From NCBI RefSeq assembly GCF_009928525.1, contig NZ_JAABOK010000005.1, positions 310,692 through 374,691 of the forward strand: DNA of 64,000 bases, read 5' to 3'. Under the pieces are notes generated by a model. It did no database searches. It was not told the origin of the DNA and saw nothing but the letters and a program-made list of their open reading frames with translations. Made by a program: the position numbers and the translations under genes. Of this stretch, positions 41,650 through 55,780 are shown piece after piece. Each line of letters begins with the position of its first letter. Position 1 is the first letter of the stretch. This DNA comes from Chitinophaga solisilvae (GTDB taxonomy: Bacteria; Bacteroidota; Bacteroidia; Chitinophagales; Chitinophagaceae).

Positions 41650-44600
41650 ATGTCTCTAAAAAAAGCCCAAACAAGCGAAAGAGTAAATTTTGGAAAGATC
41701 AAACAAGTTACTGAGACACCGGATCTGTTGGCTATCCAAATCCAATCTTTCAAGGATTTCTTCCAATTAGAAACCACACCAGACAAGCGAAATAACGAAG
41801 GCCTTTTTAAAGTATTTAAAGAGAACTTTCCGATTACAGATACCCGCAATATCTTCAATCTGGAGTTCCTTGATTATTTCGTTGATCCTCCGCGCTATAC
41901 CATCGAGGAATGTATTGAACGTGGGCTTACCTATTCTGTACCGTTGAAGGCAAAACTCCGCCTCAGCTGTAATGATGAGGAGCATGTGGATTTTCAGACT
42001 ATCGTGCAGGACGTGTTCTTAGGTAACATTCCTTACATGACCCCAAGAGGTACTTTCGTTATTAATGGTGCTGAACGCGTAGTTGTATCCCAGCTGCACC
42101 GTTCTCCTGGTGTATTCTTTGGTCAGTCTGTTCACCCGAACGGAACGAAGATCTACTCTGCAAGGGTAATCCCGTTCAAGGGCGCATGGATGGAGTTTGC
42201 TACAGACATCAACAATGTGATGTACGCTTACATTGACCGTAAGAAGAAATTCCCTGTTACCACGCTGTTACGTGCCATCGGCTATGAAACAGACAAGGAC
42301 ATCCTGCAGCTGTTTGGCATGGCAGATGAAGTAAAAGCAGATAAGAAAAGTCTTGACAAATATGCCGGCAAAAAGCTGGCTGCCCGTGTTTTAAGAAGCT
42401 GGGTGGAAGACTTTGTGGATGAGGATACCGGTGAGGTGGTAAGTATTGAGCGTAATGAAATTATGCTCGAGCGCGACAGCATTCTGGACGAAGCGAACAT
42501 CGAGACCATCGTGGATATGGGTCTGAAGAGCGTGTTCGTACAGAAGGAAGAGGTGAGCGGTGATTTCTCCATCATCTACAACACATTAAATAAGGATACA
42601 TCCAACTCCGAGCTGGAAGCCGTTCAGCACATCTACCGCCAGCTGCGCGGTGCCGATGCGCCGGATGATGAAACAGCAAGGGGTATCATCGATAAATTAT
42701 TCTTCTCAGATAAACGTTATGACCTCGGCGACGTAGGCCGTTACAAGATCAACAGGAAACTGGGTCTGCCTACTCCGCTGGACATGAAAGTACTGACGAA
42801 GGACGACATCATTTCCATCATCAAATACCTGGTACAGCTTACCAACGGTAAAGCAGAGATCGACGATATCGATCACTTGTCCAACCGTCGTGTACGTACT
42901 GTGGGCGAGCAGTTATATGCTCAGTTTGGTGTGGGGCTGGCCCGTATGGCCCGTACCATCCGCGAAAGGATGAACGTTCGTGACAACGAGGTATTTACAC
43001 CGGTAGATCTGATCAACGCCAGGACGCTGTCTTCCGTGATCAACTCCTTCTTCGGTACTTCCCAGTTGTCACAGTTCCTGGATCAGACCAACCCGCTGTC
43101 TGAAATCACGCACAAACGCCGTATCTCCGCTCTCGGACCCGGTGGTCTGAGCCGTGAAAGAGCAGGCTTCGAGGTGCGTGACGTTCACTACAGCCACTAT
43201 GGCCGTCTGTGTACAATCGAAACACCGGAAGGTCCGAACATCGGTCTGATTTCTACCCTCTGCGTACACGCGAAAGTGAATGAAATGGGCTTTATCGAAA
43301 CGCCTTACCGCAAGGTGAAAGAAGGTAAAGTAGATATGCTGAAAGTGGAGTTCCTGAGCGCTGAGGAAGAAGATTCCGTGAAAATCGCACAGGCGAACGC
43401 ACCGCTGGATGATAAAGGAAACTTTGTAAACGAAAAAGTAAAATCCCGCGAAACCGGTGACTTCCCGATCCTGGATAAAGGAGATGTGGAATTCATGGAC
43501 GTAGCACCTAACCAGATCGTAGGGTTGTCGGCCTCTCTGATTCCGTTCCTGGAACATGATGATGCCAACCGTGCGCTGATGGGATCAAACATGCAACGTC
43601 AGGCCGTGCCACTGCTGAATCCGGAAGTGCCTATCGTAGGTACGGGTCTGGAAGCCAAAGCAGCGCGCGACTCCCGTCTGCAGATTACCTCAGAAGGGAA
43701 AGGTGTGATCGAATTCGTGGATGCGAAAGAAATACATGTACGTTACGAGCGTGATGAACTGCAGAAACTGGTGAGCTTCGAAGATGATCTGGTGATCTAT
43801 AACCTGACCAAATTCGTTAAAACCAACCAGAGCACCTGTATCAACCTCAGACCTTGCGTGAAGAAAGGTCAGCGCGTAGTGGAAGGCGACTTCTTAACAG
43901 AAGGTTACGCTACCCGCGGCGGTGAGCTGGCGCTGGGCCGTAACATGAAAGTGGCGTTCATGCCGTGGAAAGGTTACAACTTTGAGGATGCGATCGTAAT
44001 CTCTGAGCGTGTGGCACGTGAAGATCTCTTCACCTCTATCCACATCGATGAATACGAACTGGAAGTACGTGATACCAAACTGGGTGAGGAAGAACTGACC
44101 CCGGATATTCCGAACGTGAGTGAAGAGGCTACCAAAGACCTCGACCAGAACGGTATTATCCGTGTGGGCGCCCACATTAAAGAAGGCGATATCCTGATCG
44201 GTAAAATCACTCCGCGTGGTGAATCTGATCCTTCTCCTGAAGAAAAACTCCTCAGAGCGATCTTCGGTGACAAGGCTTCCGATGCGAAAGACGCTTCCCT
44301 GAAAGCGCCTCCATCTACTGAAGGTGTGGTAATCGATAAGAAACTGTTCAGCCGCGCGAAGAAAGATAAGAACTCTAAAACACGTGAGAAGGCAGCTATC
44401 GAGAAACTGGAAAAAATCCACCAGAAGAATACAGAAGATCTGCTGGAAGTGCTGATGAGCAAGCTGCAGGTATTACTGAAGGATAAAACCTCTCAGGGTA
44501 TTACCAATACTTACGGTGAAGTGCTGATCTCCAAGGGTTCCAAGTTCTCTCCGAAGAACCTGGTGAACATTGATTTCATGAACGTAAATCCGCTGGGCTG

Positions 44601-45459
44601 GACAACAGACGAGGTGGTGAACGATCAGATCAATACCCTGCTGCATAACTATAACATTAAGTTCAACGAAGAACTGGGCCGCTACAAACGTGAGAAGTTC
44701 AACATCTCTATCGGTGATGAGCTGCCAGCGGGCGTACTGAAACTGGCGAAGGTTTACCTGGCCAGCAAACGTAAGCTGAAAGTAGGGGATAAAATGGCGG
44801 GACGTCACGGTAACAAGGGTATCGTTGCCAAGATCGTGCGTGATGAAGACATGCCGTTCCTGGAAGATGGTACACCACTGGATATCGTACTGAACCCACT
44901 CGGGGTACCTTCCCGTATGAACCTTGGTCAGATCTACGAAACCGTACTGGGTTGGGCAGGTCTGAAACTGGGCGTACGCTTTGCTACTCCGATCTTCGAC
45001 GGTGCTACCACGGAAGAAATAGCCGGCTACATCAACGAGGCAGGATTACCTAGCTTCGGCCATACGCACCTGTATGACGGTGAAACCGGTGACCGTTTCC
45101 ACCAGAAAGCTACCGTAGGTGTGATCTACATGCTGAAACTGAGCCACATGGTGGATGATAAGATGCACGCCCGTTCTATCGGACCGTACAGTCTCATTAC
45201 CCAACAGCCGCTGGGTGGTAAAGCCCAGTTCGGTGGTCAGCGTTTTGGTGAGATGGAGGTGTGGGCACTGGAAGCATACGGTGCATCCAACATCCTGCAG
45301 GAACTGCTTACTATTAAATCAGATGATATTGTTGGTCGTGCCAAAGCATATGAGTCAATTGTAAAAGGTGACAACATTCCGAAAGCCGGCGTGCCTGAAT
45401 CCTTCAACGTATTGATCCATGAATTGCGTGGTCTGGGTCTGGATCTGAAGTTTGATTAA
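41650..45459 (+). CDS. rpoB: DNA-directed RNA polymerase subunit beta
   Basis: A 1,269-residue beta subunit, the length usual for Bacteroidota. The rifampicin region reads [20 protein letters not shown] then [20 protein letters not shown]; wild-type-like residues are present at the main resistance positions that can be recognised. The C-terminal part has [12 protein letters not shown] and [20 protein letters not shown]. It forms half of the catalytic pincer with beta'. A perfect 11-bp hairpin (45472-45482/45492-45502) follows before rpoC. Confidence 0.99.
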   Translation: MSLKKAQTSERVNFGKIKQVTETPDLLAIQIQSFKDFFQLETTPDKRNNEGLFKVFKENFPITDTRNIFNLEFLDYFVDPPRYTIEECIERGLTYSVPLKAKLRLSCNDEEHVDFQTIVQDVFLGNIPYMTPRGTFVINGAERVVVSQLHRSPGVFFGQSVHPNGTKIYSARVIPFKGAWMEFATDINNVMYAYIDRKKKFPVTTLLRAIGYETDKDILQLFGMADEVKADKKSLDKYAGKKLAARVLRSWVEDFVDEDTGEVVSIERNEIMLERDSILDEANIETIVDMGLKSVFVQKEEVSGDFSIIYNTLNKDTSNSELEAVQHIYRQLRGADAPDDETARGIIDKLFFSDKRYDLGDVGRYKINRKLGLPTPLDMKVLTKDDIISIIKYLVQLTNGKAEIDDIDHLSNRRVRTVGEQLYAQFGVGLARMARTIRERMNVRDNEVFTPVDLINARTLSSVINSFFGTSQLSQFLDQTNPLSEITHKRRISALGPGGLSRERAGFEVRDVHYSHYGRLCTIETPEGPNIGLISTLCVHAKVNEMGFIETPYRKVKEGKVDMLKVEFLSAEEEDSVKIAQANAPLDDKGNFVNEKVKSRETGDFPILDKGDVEFMDVAPNQIVGLSASLIPFLEHDDANRALMGSNMQRQAVPLLNPEVPIVGTGLEAKAARDSRLQITSEGKGVIEFVDAKEIHVRYERDELQKLVSFEDDLVIYNLTKFVKTNQSTCINLRPCVKKGQRVVEGDFLTEGYATRGGELALGRNMKVAFMPWKGYNFEDAIVISERVAREDLFTSIHIDEYELEVRDTKLGEEELTPDIPNVSEEATKDLDQNGIIRVGAHIKEGDILIGKITPRGESDPSPEEKLLRAIFGDKASDAKDASLKAPPSTEGVVIDKKLFSRAKKDKNSKTREKAAIEKLEKIHQKNTEDLLEVLMSKLQVLLKDKTSQGITNTYGEVLISKGSKFSPKNLVNIDFMNVNPLGWTTDEVVNDQINTLLHNYNIKFNEELGRYKREKFNISIGDELPAGVLKLAKVYLASKRKLKVGDKMAGRHGNKGIVAKIVRDEDMPFLEDGTPLDIVLNPLGVPSRMNLGQIYETVLGWAGLKLGVRFATPIFDGATTEEIAGYINEAGLPSFGHTHLYDGETGDRFHQKATVGVIYMLKLSHMVDDKMHARSIGPYSLITQQPLGGKAQFGGQRFGEMEVWALEAYGASNILQELLTIKSDDIVGRAKAYESIVKGDNIPKAGVPESFNVLIHELRGLGLDLKFD

Positions 45460-45471
45460 AGATATGGAGAA

Positions 45472-45502
45472 CGGCTTTCAGCCTGCAAAGTGCTGAAAGC
45501 CG
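45472..45502 (+). repeat. Hairpin in the rpoB-rpoC gap
   Basis: CGGCTTTCAGC (45472-45482) and GCTGAAAGCCG (45492-45502) are perfect reverse complements with a 9-nt loop. No T-tract follows, so it may be an RNA processing or stability element rather than a terminator. Confidence 0.75.
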
Positions 45503-45582
45503 CTTACCCGCTGCTTTAATTATTCCGTAAACATTTTGCCAATAGCTACCCGCTAAAGGCTAACAGCAAAAGCTAACTACAG

Positions 45583-49878
<4,296 letters not shown>

Positions 49879-49883
49879 TTGAC

Positions 49884-49950
49884 GTCTTGCCAGATAAAAA
49901 CAAAAAGCGCTGCCTTTCAGGCGGCGCTTTTTGTTTTTATCTGGCAAGAC
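49884..49950. terminator. Extended, symmetric terminator after rpoC
   Basis: The arms 49884-49914 and 49920-49950 are 31 nt with a single mismatch (G-U in RNA) and loop TTTCA. The G+C core AAAAAGCGC/GCGCTTTTT is continued outward through the T-tract by GTCTTGCCAGAT on one side and its mirror on the other. The dyad therefore goes well past what a one-way intrinsic terminator needs. Confidence 0.88.
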
Positions 49951-49964
49951 AATTATGAATGATA

Positions 49965-50109
49965 AATTACGAATTACGAATTGCGAATTACGAATGTAGA
50001 AGCGAAGAACTAAACGAAGATTAAAGGTGATAAGTATTAAGTATCGCCTTTAATCTTCGTTTAGTTCTTCGCTTCTACATTCGTAATTCGCAATTCGTAA
50101 TTCGTAATT
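49965..50109. repeat. Large gene-end palindrome P5 (heptamer-array family)
   Basis: The 67-nt arms 49965-50031 and 50043-50109 have a single mismatch and an 11-nt loop. The heptamers are AATTACG, AATTACG, AATTGCG and AATTACG. The inner stem carries AGAAGCGAAGAACTAAACGA and a second CGAAGA unit overlapping it. It lies between the rpoC terminator and the DUF4397 lipoprotein, ending 33 bases before the latter's ATG. Confidence 0.9.
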
Positions 50110-50142
50110 CTTTACATTTGGTTTTTGTAAAAGAAGACATTC

Positions 50143-50838
50143 ATGAAAAAACTGCTTATCATAGCATTTGTATTACTGGCCGGAGTGGTGGCGTGTAAGA
50201 AGGACAGTGACAATTCCATTCCGGTAACACAGTCCAACTTTATGTTTTTTAATGGCGTAAAGGGGTTCAGGGCCAATATAAGACTGGATAGTACTATTGA
50301 ATTTGCCGATGGGCTAGCATTCGGGGAGGCTACTCCTTACCGGCAATACCGGGCACAGATGTATAATATTATGATTATTAATGCAGACAGGCTGGTGGAT
50401 ACTATTCGTGCAGGGCAGATCAATCTGCGGAACAACCGTTATTATTCCGCTTACCTGGCATATGATACGGCCATGAAGGCCTTTTTCCTGGGACTTACAG
50501 AAGATGATCTGTCGCCGGTGCCGGATAAGCAGGCAAAAGTGAGGGTAATAAACCTCAGCCAGACCGCCAAATTCAACGGATCGCCGTTGTCATATGATCT
50601 TTATTCAGATACTTTCCCTGTTTTCAGGGGAGTGCCTTATAAAGCGCTGACGGGATTTACGACACTGAATGCAGAAGATACGACCTATAAATTCAGGTTT
50701 GTGCGGACAGACTCCACCAAAATTGAACTGCAGCAATATTCCTTCAAACCGCAGGCCGGGCGGGTGTATACGCTTGTAACCACCGGCAGTGCAAAGGATG
50801 CAGCCGCCTGGAAGGTTTTCCCGCTGTCACATAATTAA
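50143..50838 (+). CDS. DUF4397 domain-containing lipoprotein
   Basis: A 231-residue protein with lipobox LAGVVAC (Cys18) followed by KKDSDNSIP, so it is anchored by lipid after export. The rest is a DUF4397-type beta-rich domain (SNFMFFNGVKGFRANIRLDS, then KVRVINLSQTAKFNGSPLSY and GRVYTLVTTGSA). Such proteins are common in Bacteroidota envelopes; their role is unknown. It is the only gene between rpoC and the OmpH-like lipoprotein gene and probably has its own promoter. Confidence 0.78.
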   Translation: MKKLLIIAFVLLAGVVACKKDSDNSIPVTQSNFMFFNGVKGFRANIRLDSTIEFADGLAFGEATPYRQYRAQMYNIMIINADRLVDTIRAGQINLRNNRYYSAYLAYDTAMKAFFLGLTEDDLSPVPDKQAKVRVINLSQTAKFNGSPLSYDLYSDTFPVFRGVPYKALTGFTTLNAEDTTYKFRFVRTDSTKIELQQYSFKPQAGRVYTLVTTGSAKDAAAWKVFPLSHN

Positions 50839-51027
50839 TAACGTCGAAGGTTATACGATACAGGTTCCGGGCAGCGGCAGAAATTGCCAGGATCCGGCAC
50901 TGCTTTTCCGCCATACGTTAAAACGCAGATAAAAATAGGTGCCGGCAATTTGAAAATCCGGTAAAAGCCTTATTTTAGCCCTTCTAATTAAAAAAACGTA
51001 TTAAAAGTAGTAAACCTACCTATCAAC

Positions 51028-51648
51028 ATGCGCACTCGTAAACAATTTGTGTCACAAGGATTATTAGCGGCATTAGCAGCCGGTTTATTTATGGCTTGCT
51101 CCGGAAACAAAGGTGGCAGCAATGCTCCGGCAACCACTCCCGCAGCAGGTTCCAATGCCCCTGCAGCAGCTTCTTTCAAAATTGCTTACGTAGACCTGGA
51201 TTCACTGGAAGCGCATTTTGAATATTTCAAGGAGAAAAAATCCCAGCTGGAACAGAAACAGCAGGTAATGGACAATCAGCTGAAAGGTAAAGCCCGCGCT
51301 TTACAGAGCGAGTATCAGGATTTGCAGCGTAAGGCTTCTACACTGACACAGGAACAGGGTGAAGCGGCACAACGCAGCCTGATGGCCAAACAGCAGCAGC
51401 TGGAACAGGAAGCGCAGAATATGCGTGCTGAGTATACCACTGCTGAAACCAAATTCAACGAAGAGTTACAGAAAAGACTGGACGACTTCCTGAAAACGTA
51501 CAATGCAGATAAACGTTTCGCTTATATTTTCTCTTACCGCACCGGCGTAAGCAACATCCTCTACAGAGATCCTGCGTATGATGTTACCGCTGATGTTATC
51601 AAGGGAATGAATGAGTTAGGCGCCGGCGCTGCCACCCCGGCAAAATAA
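51028..51648 (+). CDS. OmpH/Skp-family periplasmic chaperone-like lipoprotein
   Basis: A 206-residue protein. The signal sequence ends at LFMAC (lipobox, Cys24), then comes a Gly/Ala/Pro/Ser-rich linker. The OmpH/Skp domain begins SFKIAYVDLDSLEAHFEYFK and has a long coiled coil (KSQLEQKQQVMDNQLKGKAR through QLEQEAQNMRAEYTTAETKF), followed by the closing FAYIFSYRTGVSNILYRDPA strand. Skp-type trimers hold unfolded outer-membrane proteins on their way to BamA. The lipid anchor is a common variation in Bacteroidota. A terminator follows at 51694. Confidence 0.9.
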   Translation: MRTRKQFVSQGLLAALAAGLFMACSGNKGGSNAPATTPAAGSNAPAAASFKIAYVDLDSLEAHFEYFKEKKSQLEQKQQVMDNQLKGKARALQSEYQDLQRKASTLTQEQGEAAQRSLMAKQQQLEQEAQNMRAEYTTAETKFNEELQKRLDDFLKTYNADKRFAYIFSYRTGVSNILYRDPAYDVTADVIKGMNELGAGAATPAK

Positions 51649-51693
51649 GCCGCTCATAACAGGCAAACAATGAAAATTTTGTCTACCTTATAG

Positions 51694-51729
51694 TCCCGGT
51701 TCCTCCCCGAAGAGAACCGGGATTTTTTA
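51694..51729 (+). terminator. Terminator after the OmpH-like gene
   Basis: TCCCGGTTC (51694-51702) pairs with GAACCGGGA (51714-51722), then six T. A textbook intrinsic terminator. Confidence 0.9.
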
Positions 51730-51739
51730 ATTTACCCAT

Positions 51740-53167
51740 ATGGATATCAACCAAACTAAATCATTTAAGCCAACTTTAGGTTTACTGGATGCCACGATGA
51801 TTGTGGCCGGCTCCATGATAGGCTCCGGAATTTTTATTGTAACCGCTGAAATAGCCCGCAGTGTGGGCGGCGCAGGCTGGGTAACCGCTATGTGGGTGCT
51901 GGCCGGCGTTGTTACCCTGATAGCTGCACTGAGCTACGGCGAGTTATCAGGTATGTTCCCCAAAGCAGGCGGGCAATATGTTTACCTGCGTGAAGCCTAC
52001 AACCCCTTTATCGCATTCCTGTTCGGCTGGACCCAGTTCGGCGTCATCCAGACAGGCACCATCGCTGCTGTGGCCGTGGCTTTTGCCAAATTTACGGCCT
52101 ATCTGATTCCTTCCTTCAGTGAAAAAAACATCCTCCTGGACCTGGGAAGTTTTCAGATTTCATCCGCACAGATAGTGGCTATCATCTCTATCATTCTCCT
52201 GACCTACATCAATACCCGCGGGGTAAAGCACGGAAAGGTGATACAGACGGTATTTACGATGGCCAAATTATTGTCGCTGTTCGGACTGATTATTTTTGGT
52301 CTGCTGATGGGCGCTAACCGTGAAATATGGGAGGCTAACTGGCAGGATCCCTGGAATCACTTCTCCCTGGAGATGGTGAACGGGGCAGTGGTCACCAAGG
52401 CATTGTCCGGCCTGGCCTTCTTTGGCGCTATCGCTGTATCCATGAAAGGCTCCCTGTTTTCCAGTGATGCCTGGAATAACGTCACCTTTATTGCAGCGGA
52501 AATCAAGAATCCGGCTAAGAACATCGGACGTTCCCTGTTCCTGGGTACCCTGATTGTTACCATTATATATGTGAGCTGCAACCTGATGTACCTGGCCGTG
52601 CTGCCGCTGCATGATATTGCCTTTGCCGCCAACGACCGTGTAGGCGTGGCTGCAGCAGAGAAAATATTCGGCAATATCGGCTCCTTCATTATCGCTGTGA
52701 TGATTATGATCTCCACCTTTGGCTGTAATAACGGACTGATACTATCCGGCGCCCGTATTTACTATACCATGGCGGAAGACAAACTGTTCTTCAAACGTGC
52801 AGGAGAACTGAATAAAAACAGCGTACCCGCCTACGGTTTGTGGATCCAGTGCGCCTGGGCATCCCTGCTGTGCCTGACTGGCCGCTATAATGACCTGCTG
52901 GCCCTGGTGATCTTCGGGGTGCTGATTTTTTATGTGCTGACCATCCTCGGTATATTCATTCTCCGCAGTAAGCGCCCGGATATTGAGCGGCCTTACAAAG
53001 CCATCGGATACCCCGTGCTTCCGCTGGTATATGTGCTGGTTGCACTCTCACTCGCTGCGCTCCTGCTGATATTCGAAACCAGCTATACCTTGCCTGGACT
53101 GGGTATCATCCTGCTGGGCATCCCCCTGTACTTTATAGCGATGCGGAATAAAGGAAAGGCTGCCTAA
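51740..53167 (+). CDS. APC-superfamily amino acid permease
   Basis: A 475-residue, 12-helix transporter. The N-terminal LGLLDATMIVAGSMIGSGIF holds the conserved GSMIGSGIF unwound segment of APC helix 1, and GELSGMFPKAGGQYVYLREA is the helix 2-3 motif. Helices continue regularly to the C-terminus, with RPDIERPYKAIGYP before the last pair. It probably takes up or exchanges amino acids; the substrate cannot be specified. It starts only ten bases past a terminator; a promoter is not obvious. Its own terminator is at 53219. Confidence 0.92.
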   Translation: MDINQTKSFKPTLGLLDATMIVAGSMIGSGIFIVTAEIARSVGGAGWVTAMWVLAGVVTLIAALSYGELSGMFPKAGGQYVYLREAYNPFIAFLFGWTQFGVIQTGTIAAVAVAFAKFTAYLIPSFSEKNILLDLGSFQISSAQIVAIISIILLTYINTRGVKHGKVIQTVFTMAKLLSLFGLIIFGLLMGANREIWEANWQDPWNHFSLEMVNGAVVTKALSGLAFFGAIAVSMKGSLFSSDAWNNVTFIAAEIKNPAKNIGRSLFLGTLIVTIIYVSCNLMYLAVLPLHDIAFAANDRVGVAAAEKIFGNIGSFIIAVMIMISTFGCNNGLILSGARIYYTMAEDKLFFKRAGELNKNSVPAYGLWIQCAWASLLCLTGRYNDLLALVIFGVLIFYVLTILGIFILRSKRPDIERPYKAIGYPVLPLVYVLVALSLAALLLIFETSYTLPGLGIILLGIPLYFIAMRNKGKAA

Positions 53168-53218
53168 AGCTAAATCGGACAAGGAAAAGTATAAAATCAC
53201 ACGAACGTTGTATGAAAA

Positions 53219-53258
53219 AAGGTGCCCACTGCTAATATTACTGCAGTGGGCACCTTTA
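53219..53258 (+). terminator. Terminator after the permease gene
   Basis: AAGGTGCCCACTGC (53219-53232) pairs perfectly with GCAGTGGGCACCTT (53243-53256). Flanking A-run and T residues make it usable in either direction. Confidence 0.88.
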
Positions 53259-53379
53259 ATTTGCATAAACAAACGAACACGTGCAGCGAGAACCGGATAC
53301 CCCTAATCGTTAAAGTTTGCAGAAAACCCTTTAGAGTAAAATTAAAACCAGGATTTGCCAACATAACTGGAGACACAAC

Positions 53380-53664
53380 GTGTATGAATGGAAAACGAAG
53401 GACGGACGCGTATACCGGATTGTTAAGAATATTTGTTGGATGTTATTTATGGACCCTCAAACTAATTTTTTTATACCATTAGAGTATATAAATCTACATC
53501 TGAAAAAAAATTACCAGCATCATAAAAATATTAATTGCCAACTTGATGATGTTCTGACAGACATCATTTATAGAGTATTAAAAAAATCAGGCGATAAAAG
53601 GTATCTCAACCCCAGGATAACCATTAAAAGCCTACACGATTTGCATTCTCGAACATTCACATGA
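53380..53664 (+). CDS. Possible small AT-rich gene of unknown function (94 aa)
   Basis: This GTG-initiated ORF fills most of a 600-base gap. The protein starts VYEWKTKDGRVYRIVKNICW and is basic, with no signal peptide, transmembrane helix or recognised family. The DNA is more AT-rich than neighbouring genes and uses ATA and AAA often. A rho-independent terminator follows at 53679-53714, 15 bases after the stop, on the same strand, which supports transcription. An overlapping ORF in another frame (53222-53482) is less plausible. It might be a genuine small protein or the remains of a longer gene. Confidence 0.35.
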   Translation: MYEWKTKDGRVYRIVKNICWMLFMDPQTNFFIPLEYINLHLKKNYQHHKNINCQLDDVLTDIIYRVLKKSGDKRYLNPRITIKSLHDLHSRTFT

Positions 53665-53678
53665 CAATCTTTTACAAC

Positions 53679-53714
53679 AAGCGTATGGTTTCAACCGTGC
53701 GCTTCTTTTTTTTA
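53679..53714 (+). terminator. Terminator downstream of the small AT-rich ORF
   Basis: AAGCG pairs with CGCTT and GGTT with AACC inside, giving an interrupted stem (53679-53704), followed by C and nine T. Orientation matches the plus strand. Confidence 0.78.
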
Positions 53715-53774
53715 TGCAGTACCCTGCAAAGAAATATCCGTAATCTGTAATTTGTATTTCTTTATTTTTGCGAG

Positions 53775-54380
53775 ATGTTAACAGCGATTTCCAACAAAAT
53801 ATTCAACCAGAGTATACTGGACTATCACCAGTATAATGATGTGCATCAGGCCATCAGCAATCCATTTGAGAAGAGCAGTATAGAGCATCTGCTGTACATG
53901 AAAAACTGGATAGATACGGTGCAGTGGCACCTGGAAGATATTATCCGCGATCCTAAAATAGATCCGGTTACCGCATTGGATATCAAACGCTGGATTGACC
54001 GCTCCAACCAGGAACGTACGGACGTGGTGGAGTATATTGACAGCTATTTCCTGGAGAAGTACCAGGAGGTAAAACCCGCAGCAGATGCCGTGATCAACAC
54101 AGAAAGTCCGGCATGGGCAATCGATCGTCTCTCTATCCTGGCACTGAAAATTTATCATATGCAGGAAGAGGCTACGCGTGCGGATGCTACCGCAGAACAC
54201 CGCGCTGCCTGTCAGCGTAAGCTGGATATTCTGCTGGAGCAGCGTACAGATCTGAGCACGGCTATAGAAACATTGCTGGAAGATATTGCTGCCGGCAGAA
54301 AATATATGAAAGTATACAAGCAGATGAAGATGTATAACGATCCTTCACTGAATCCTGTATTGTACAAAGGGGAAAAATAA
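53775..54380 (+). CDS. DUF4254 domain-containing protein
   Basis: A 201-residue cytoplasmic, mostly helical protein. The N-terminal part LDYHQYNDVHQAISNPF and the PVTALDIKRWIDRSNQERTD segment are characteristic of DUF4254. Function is unknown. In Bacteroidota this family is regularly found next to a GT9-type glycosyltransferase, as here (the next gene begins 11 bases downstream), which suggests a role connected with cell-surface polysaccharide or lipopolysaccharide. That link is inferred from gene order only. Confidence 0.85.
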   Translation: MLTAISNKIFNQSILDYHQYNDVHQAISNPFEKSSIEHLLYMKNWIDTVQWHLEDIIRDPKIDPVTALDIKRWIDRSNQERTDVVEYIDSYFLEKYQEVKPAADAVINTESPAWAIDRLSILALKIYHMQEEATRADATAEHRAACQRKLDILLEQRTDLSTAIETLLEDIAAGRKYMKVYKQMKMYNDPSLNPVLYKGEK

Positions 54381-54391
54381 ACTGCATTCCT

Positions 54392-55429
54392 TTGGATAGC
54401 ACTAAAACTATACTGGTCACACGTTTTTCCGCACTCGGAGATGCAGCTATGACTATTCCTGTCATGAAACAGGTGCTGGAAGACAATCCCGGCGTCTCTA
54501 TTGTTTTTGTTTCCAACAAAAACTGGGGTGCGCTGTGTGCAGGTATTCCGCGGCTTACATTTTTCCCGGCCGACGTGAAAGGCGCGCACAAAGGTATTCC
54601 GGGGCTTTACCGGTTGTTCCGCAGCATCCGTTCCGAACATAGGATAGATGCTGTGGCAGATCTGCACAACGTATTGCGCTCAAAGGTAGTGCGTACATTT
54701 TTCAGGCTTGCCGGCAAGCCGGTGGCGGCCATCGACAAGGGGCGCGCAGCAAAAAAAGCGCTTACGCGTCAGGAGAATAAGGTGCTGCAGCCGCTGACTA
54801 CTACCATAGAGCGGTATGCTATCGTATTCCGGCAACTGGGATTGCGCTGCGATATGGGACATAAACCCGTATTTCAGCCCCGTGAGTTGTCTGCCGGAGC
54901 ATTGGCACTCCTCGGCCCGAAAAACGGCGAAAAATGGCTGGGAATAGCTCCTTTTGCCACCTATCGGGAAAAGATGTATCCCCTGGAGAAGATGGAAGTG
55001 GTATTAGCTGTACTGGCAGCAGAAAAGGGGAGCCGCCTGTTATTATTCGGCGGAGGCCAGGAAGAAACGGCAAAGCTGACCAGTCTGGCTACACGTATTC
55101 CGCAGGCGGTGGTAATAGCCGGCAGGTTTTCGCTTGCAGAAGAGCTGGCCATCATCAGTCAGCTGGATGTAATGGTCAGTATGGATTCTGCCAATATGCA
55201 CCTGGCATCGTTATTCGGTGTGCCGGTGATTTCCGTATGGGGCGCCACGCATCCGTTTGCCGGATTCATGGGCTATGCGCAGCCGGCGGACAATGCCGTA
55301 CAGATTACAGATCTGGCGTGCAGGCCCTGCTCTGTATTCGGGAATAAGCCCTGTTTCAGAGGGGATCATGCCTGTATGGAATGGCTGAAACCAACACAAA
55401 TAGCAGAAAAGGTAATGCGTGCAGTCTGA
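54392..55429 (+). CDS. Glycosyltransferase family 9 (heptosyltransferase-like)
   Basis: A 345-residue GT9 protein. The N-terminus ILVTRFSALGDAAMTIPVMK is the conserved first strand and loop of ADP-heptose:LPS heptosyltransferases. The C-terminal nucleotide-sugar domain has LFGGGQEE, SMDSANMHLASLFGVPVISV and WGATHPF. It would add a heptose or related sugar to the lipid A-core region. No ATG lies far enough upstream; TTG at 54392 gives the complete first strand. The CxxC near the end (ACRPCSVFGNKPCFRGDHAC) is common in this branch. It probably shares a transcript with DUF4254. Confidence 0.9.
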   Translation: MDSTKTILVTRFSALGDAAMTIPVMKQVLEDNPGVSIVFVSNKNWGALCAGIPRLTFFPADVKGAHKGIPGLYRLFRSIRSEHRIDAVADLHNVLRSKVVRTFFRLAGKPVAAIDKGRAAKKALTRQENKVLQPLTTTIERYAIVFRQLGLRCDMGHKPVFQPRELSAGALALLGPKNGEKWLGIAPFATYREKMYPLEKMEVVLAVLAAEKGSRLLLFGGGQEETAKLTSLATRIPQAVVIAGRFSLAEELAIISQLDVMVSMDSANMHLASLFGVPVISVWGATHPFAGFMGYAQPADNAVQITDLACRPCSVFGNKPCFRGDHACMEWLKPTQIAEKVMRAV

Positions 55430-55539
55430 CGAAATCCTTTACTGCAGGCTGTTTACATGAATATTTAAAAAATATTGCAAGTTTTTTTTGCAGAAATAAA
55501 AAAAGTTATACTTTTGCCATCCCAAACAACAAAGGGAAT

Positions 55540-55610
55540 TGCCCAATAGTATAAGGGTAGTACATCAGATTTTGGTTCTGAGTGTCTTGGTTCGAATCCA
55601 GGTTGGGCAA
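55540..55610 (+). tRNA. tRNA-Gln (anticodon TTG), first copy
   Basis: Acceptor TGCCCAA/TTGGGCA, anticodon stem TCAGA/TCTGA with loop TTTTGGT (anticodon TTG), T-arm CTTGGTTCGAATCCAGG. It has a promoter: TTTG at 55487-55490, 18-bp spacer and TACTTTTG at 55509-55516. It is followed by a terminator at 55618. A second, nearly identical copy is at 59323. Confidence 0.95.
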
Positions 55611-55617
55611 CTACTTA

Positions 55618-55647
55618 AACGCCGCAAGCAATTGCGGCGTTCTTATT
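55618..55647 (+). terminator. Terminator after tRNA-Gln (first copy)
   Basis: AACGCCGCAA (55618-55627) pairs perfectly with TTGCGGCGTT (55632-55641) around GCAA, followed by a T-rich stretch. Confidence 0.85.
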
Positions 55648-55780
55648 TTCAGCCGTTTTCATTTCTATATTGAATCAATGCTGTTGACACTTTTTCTTCG
55701 TTTTTCTTCCGGCGATGGCAGACAGCTGTACAACAAAAATATTTGCTGTTGAAAAGATCCTGCTGTAACGATCACACTAT

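Noticed and set aside
53222..53482. 86-codon ORF overlapping the permease terminator
   Set aside because: It begins within the terminator stem and is in a different frame from the better candidate at 53380.
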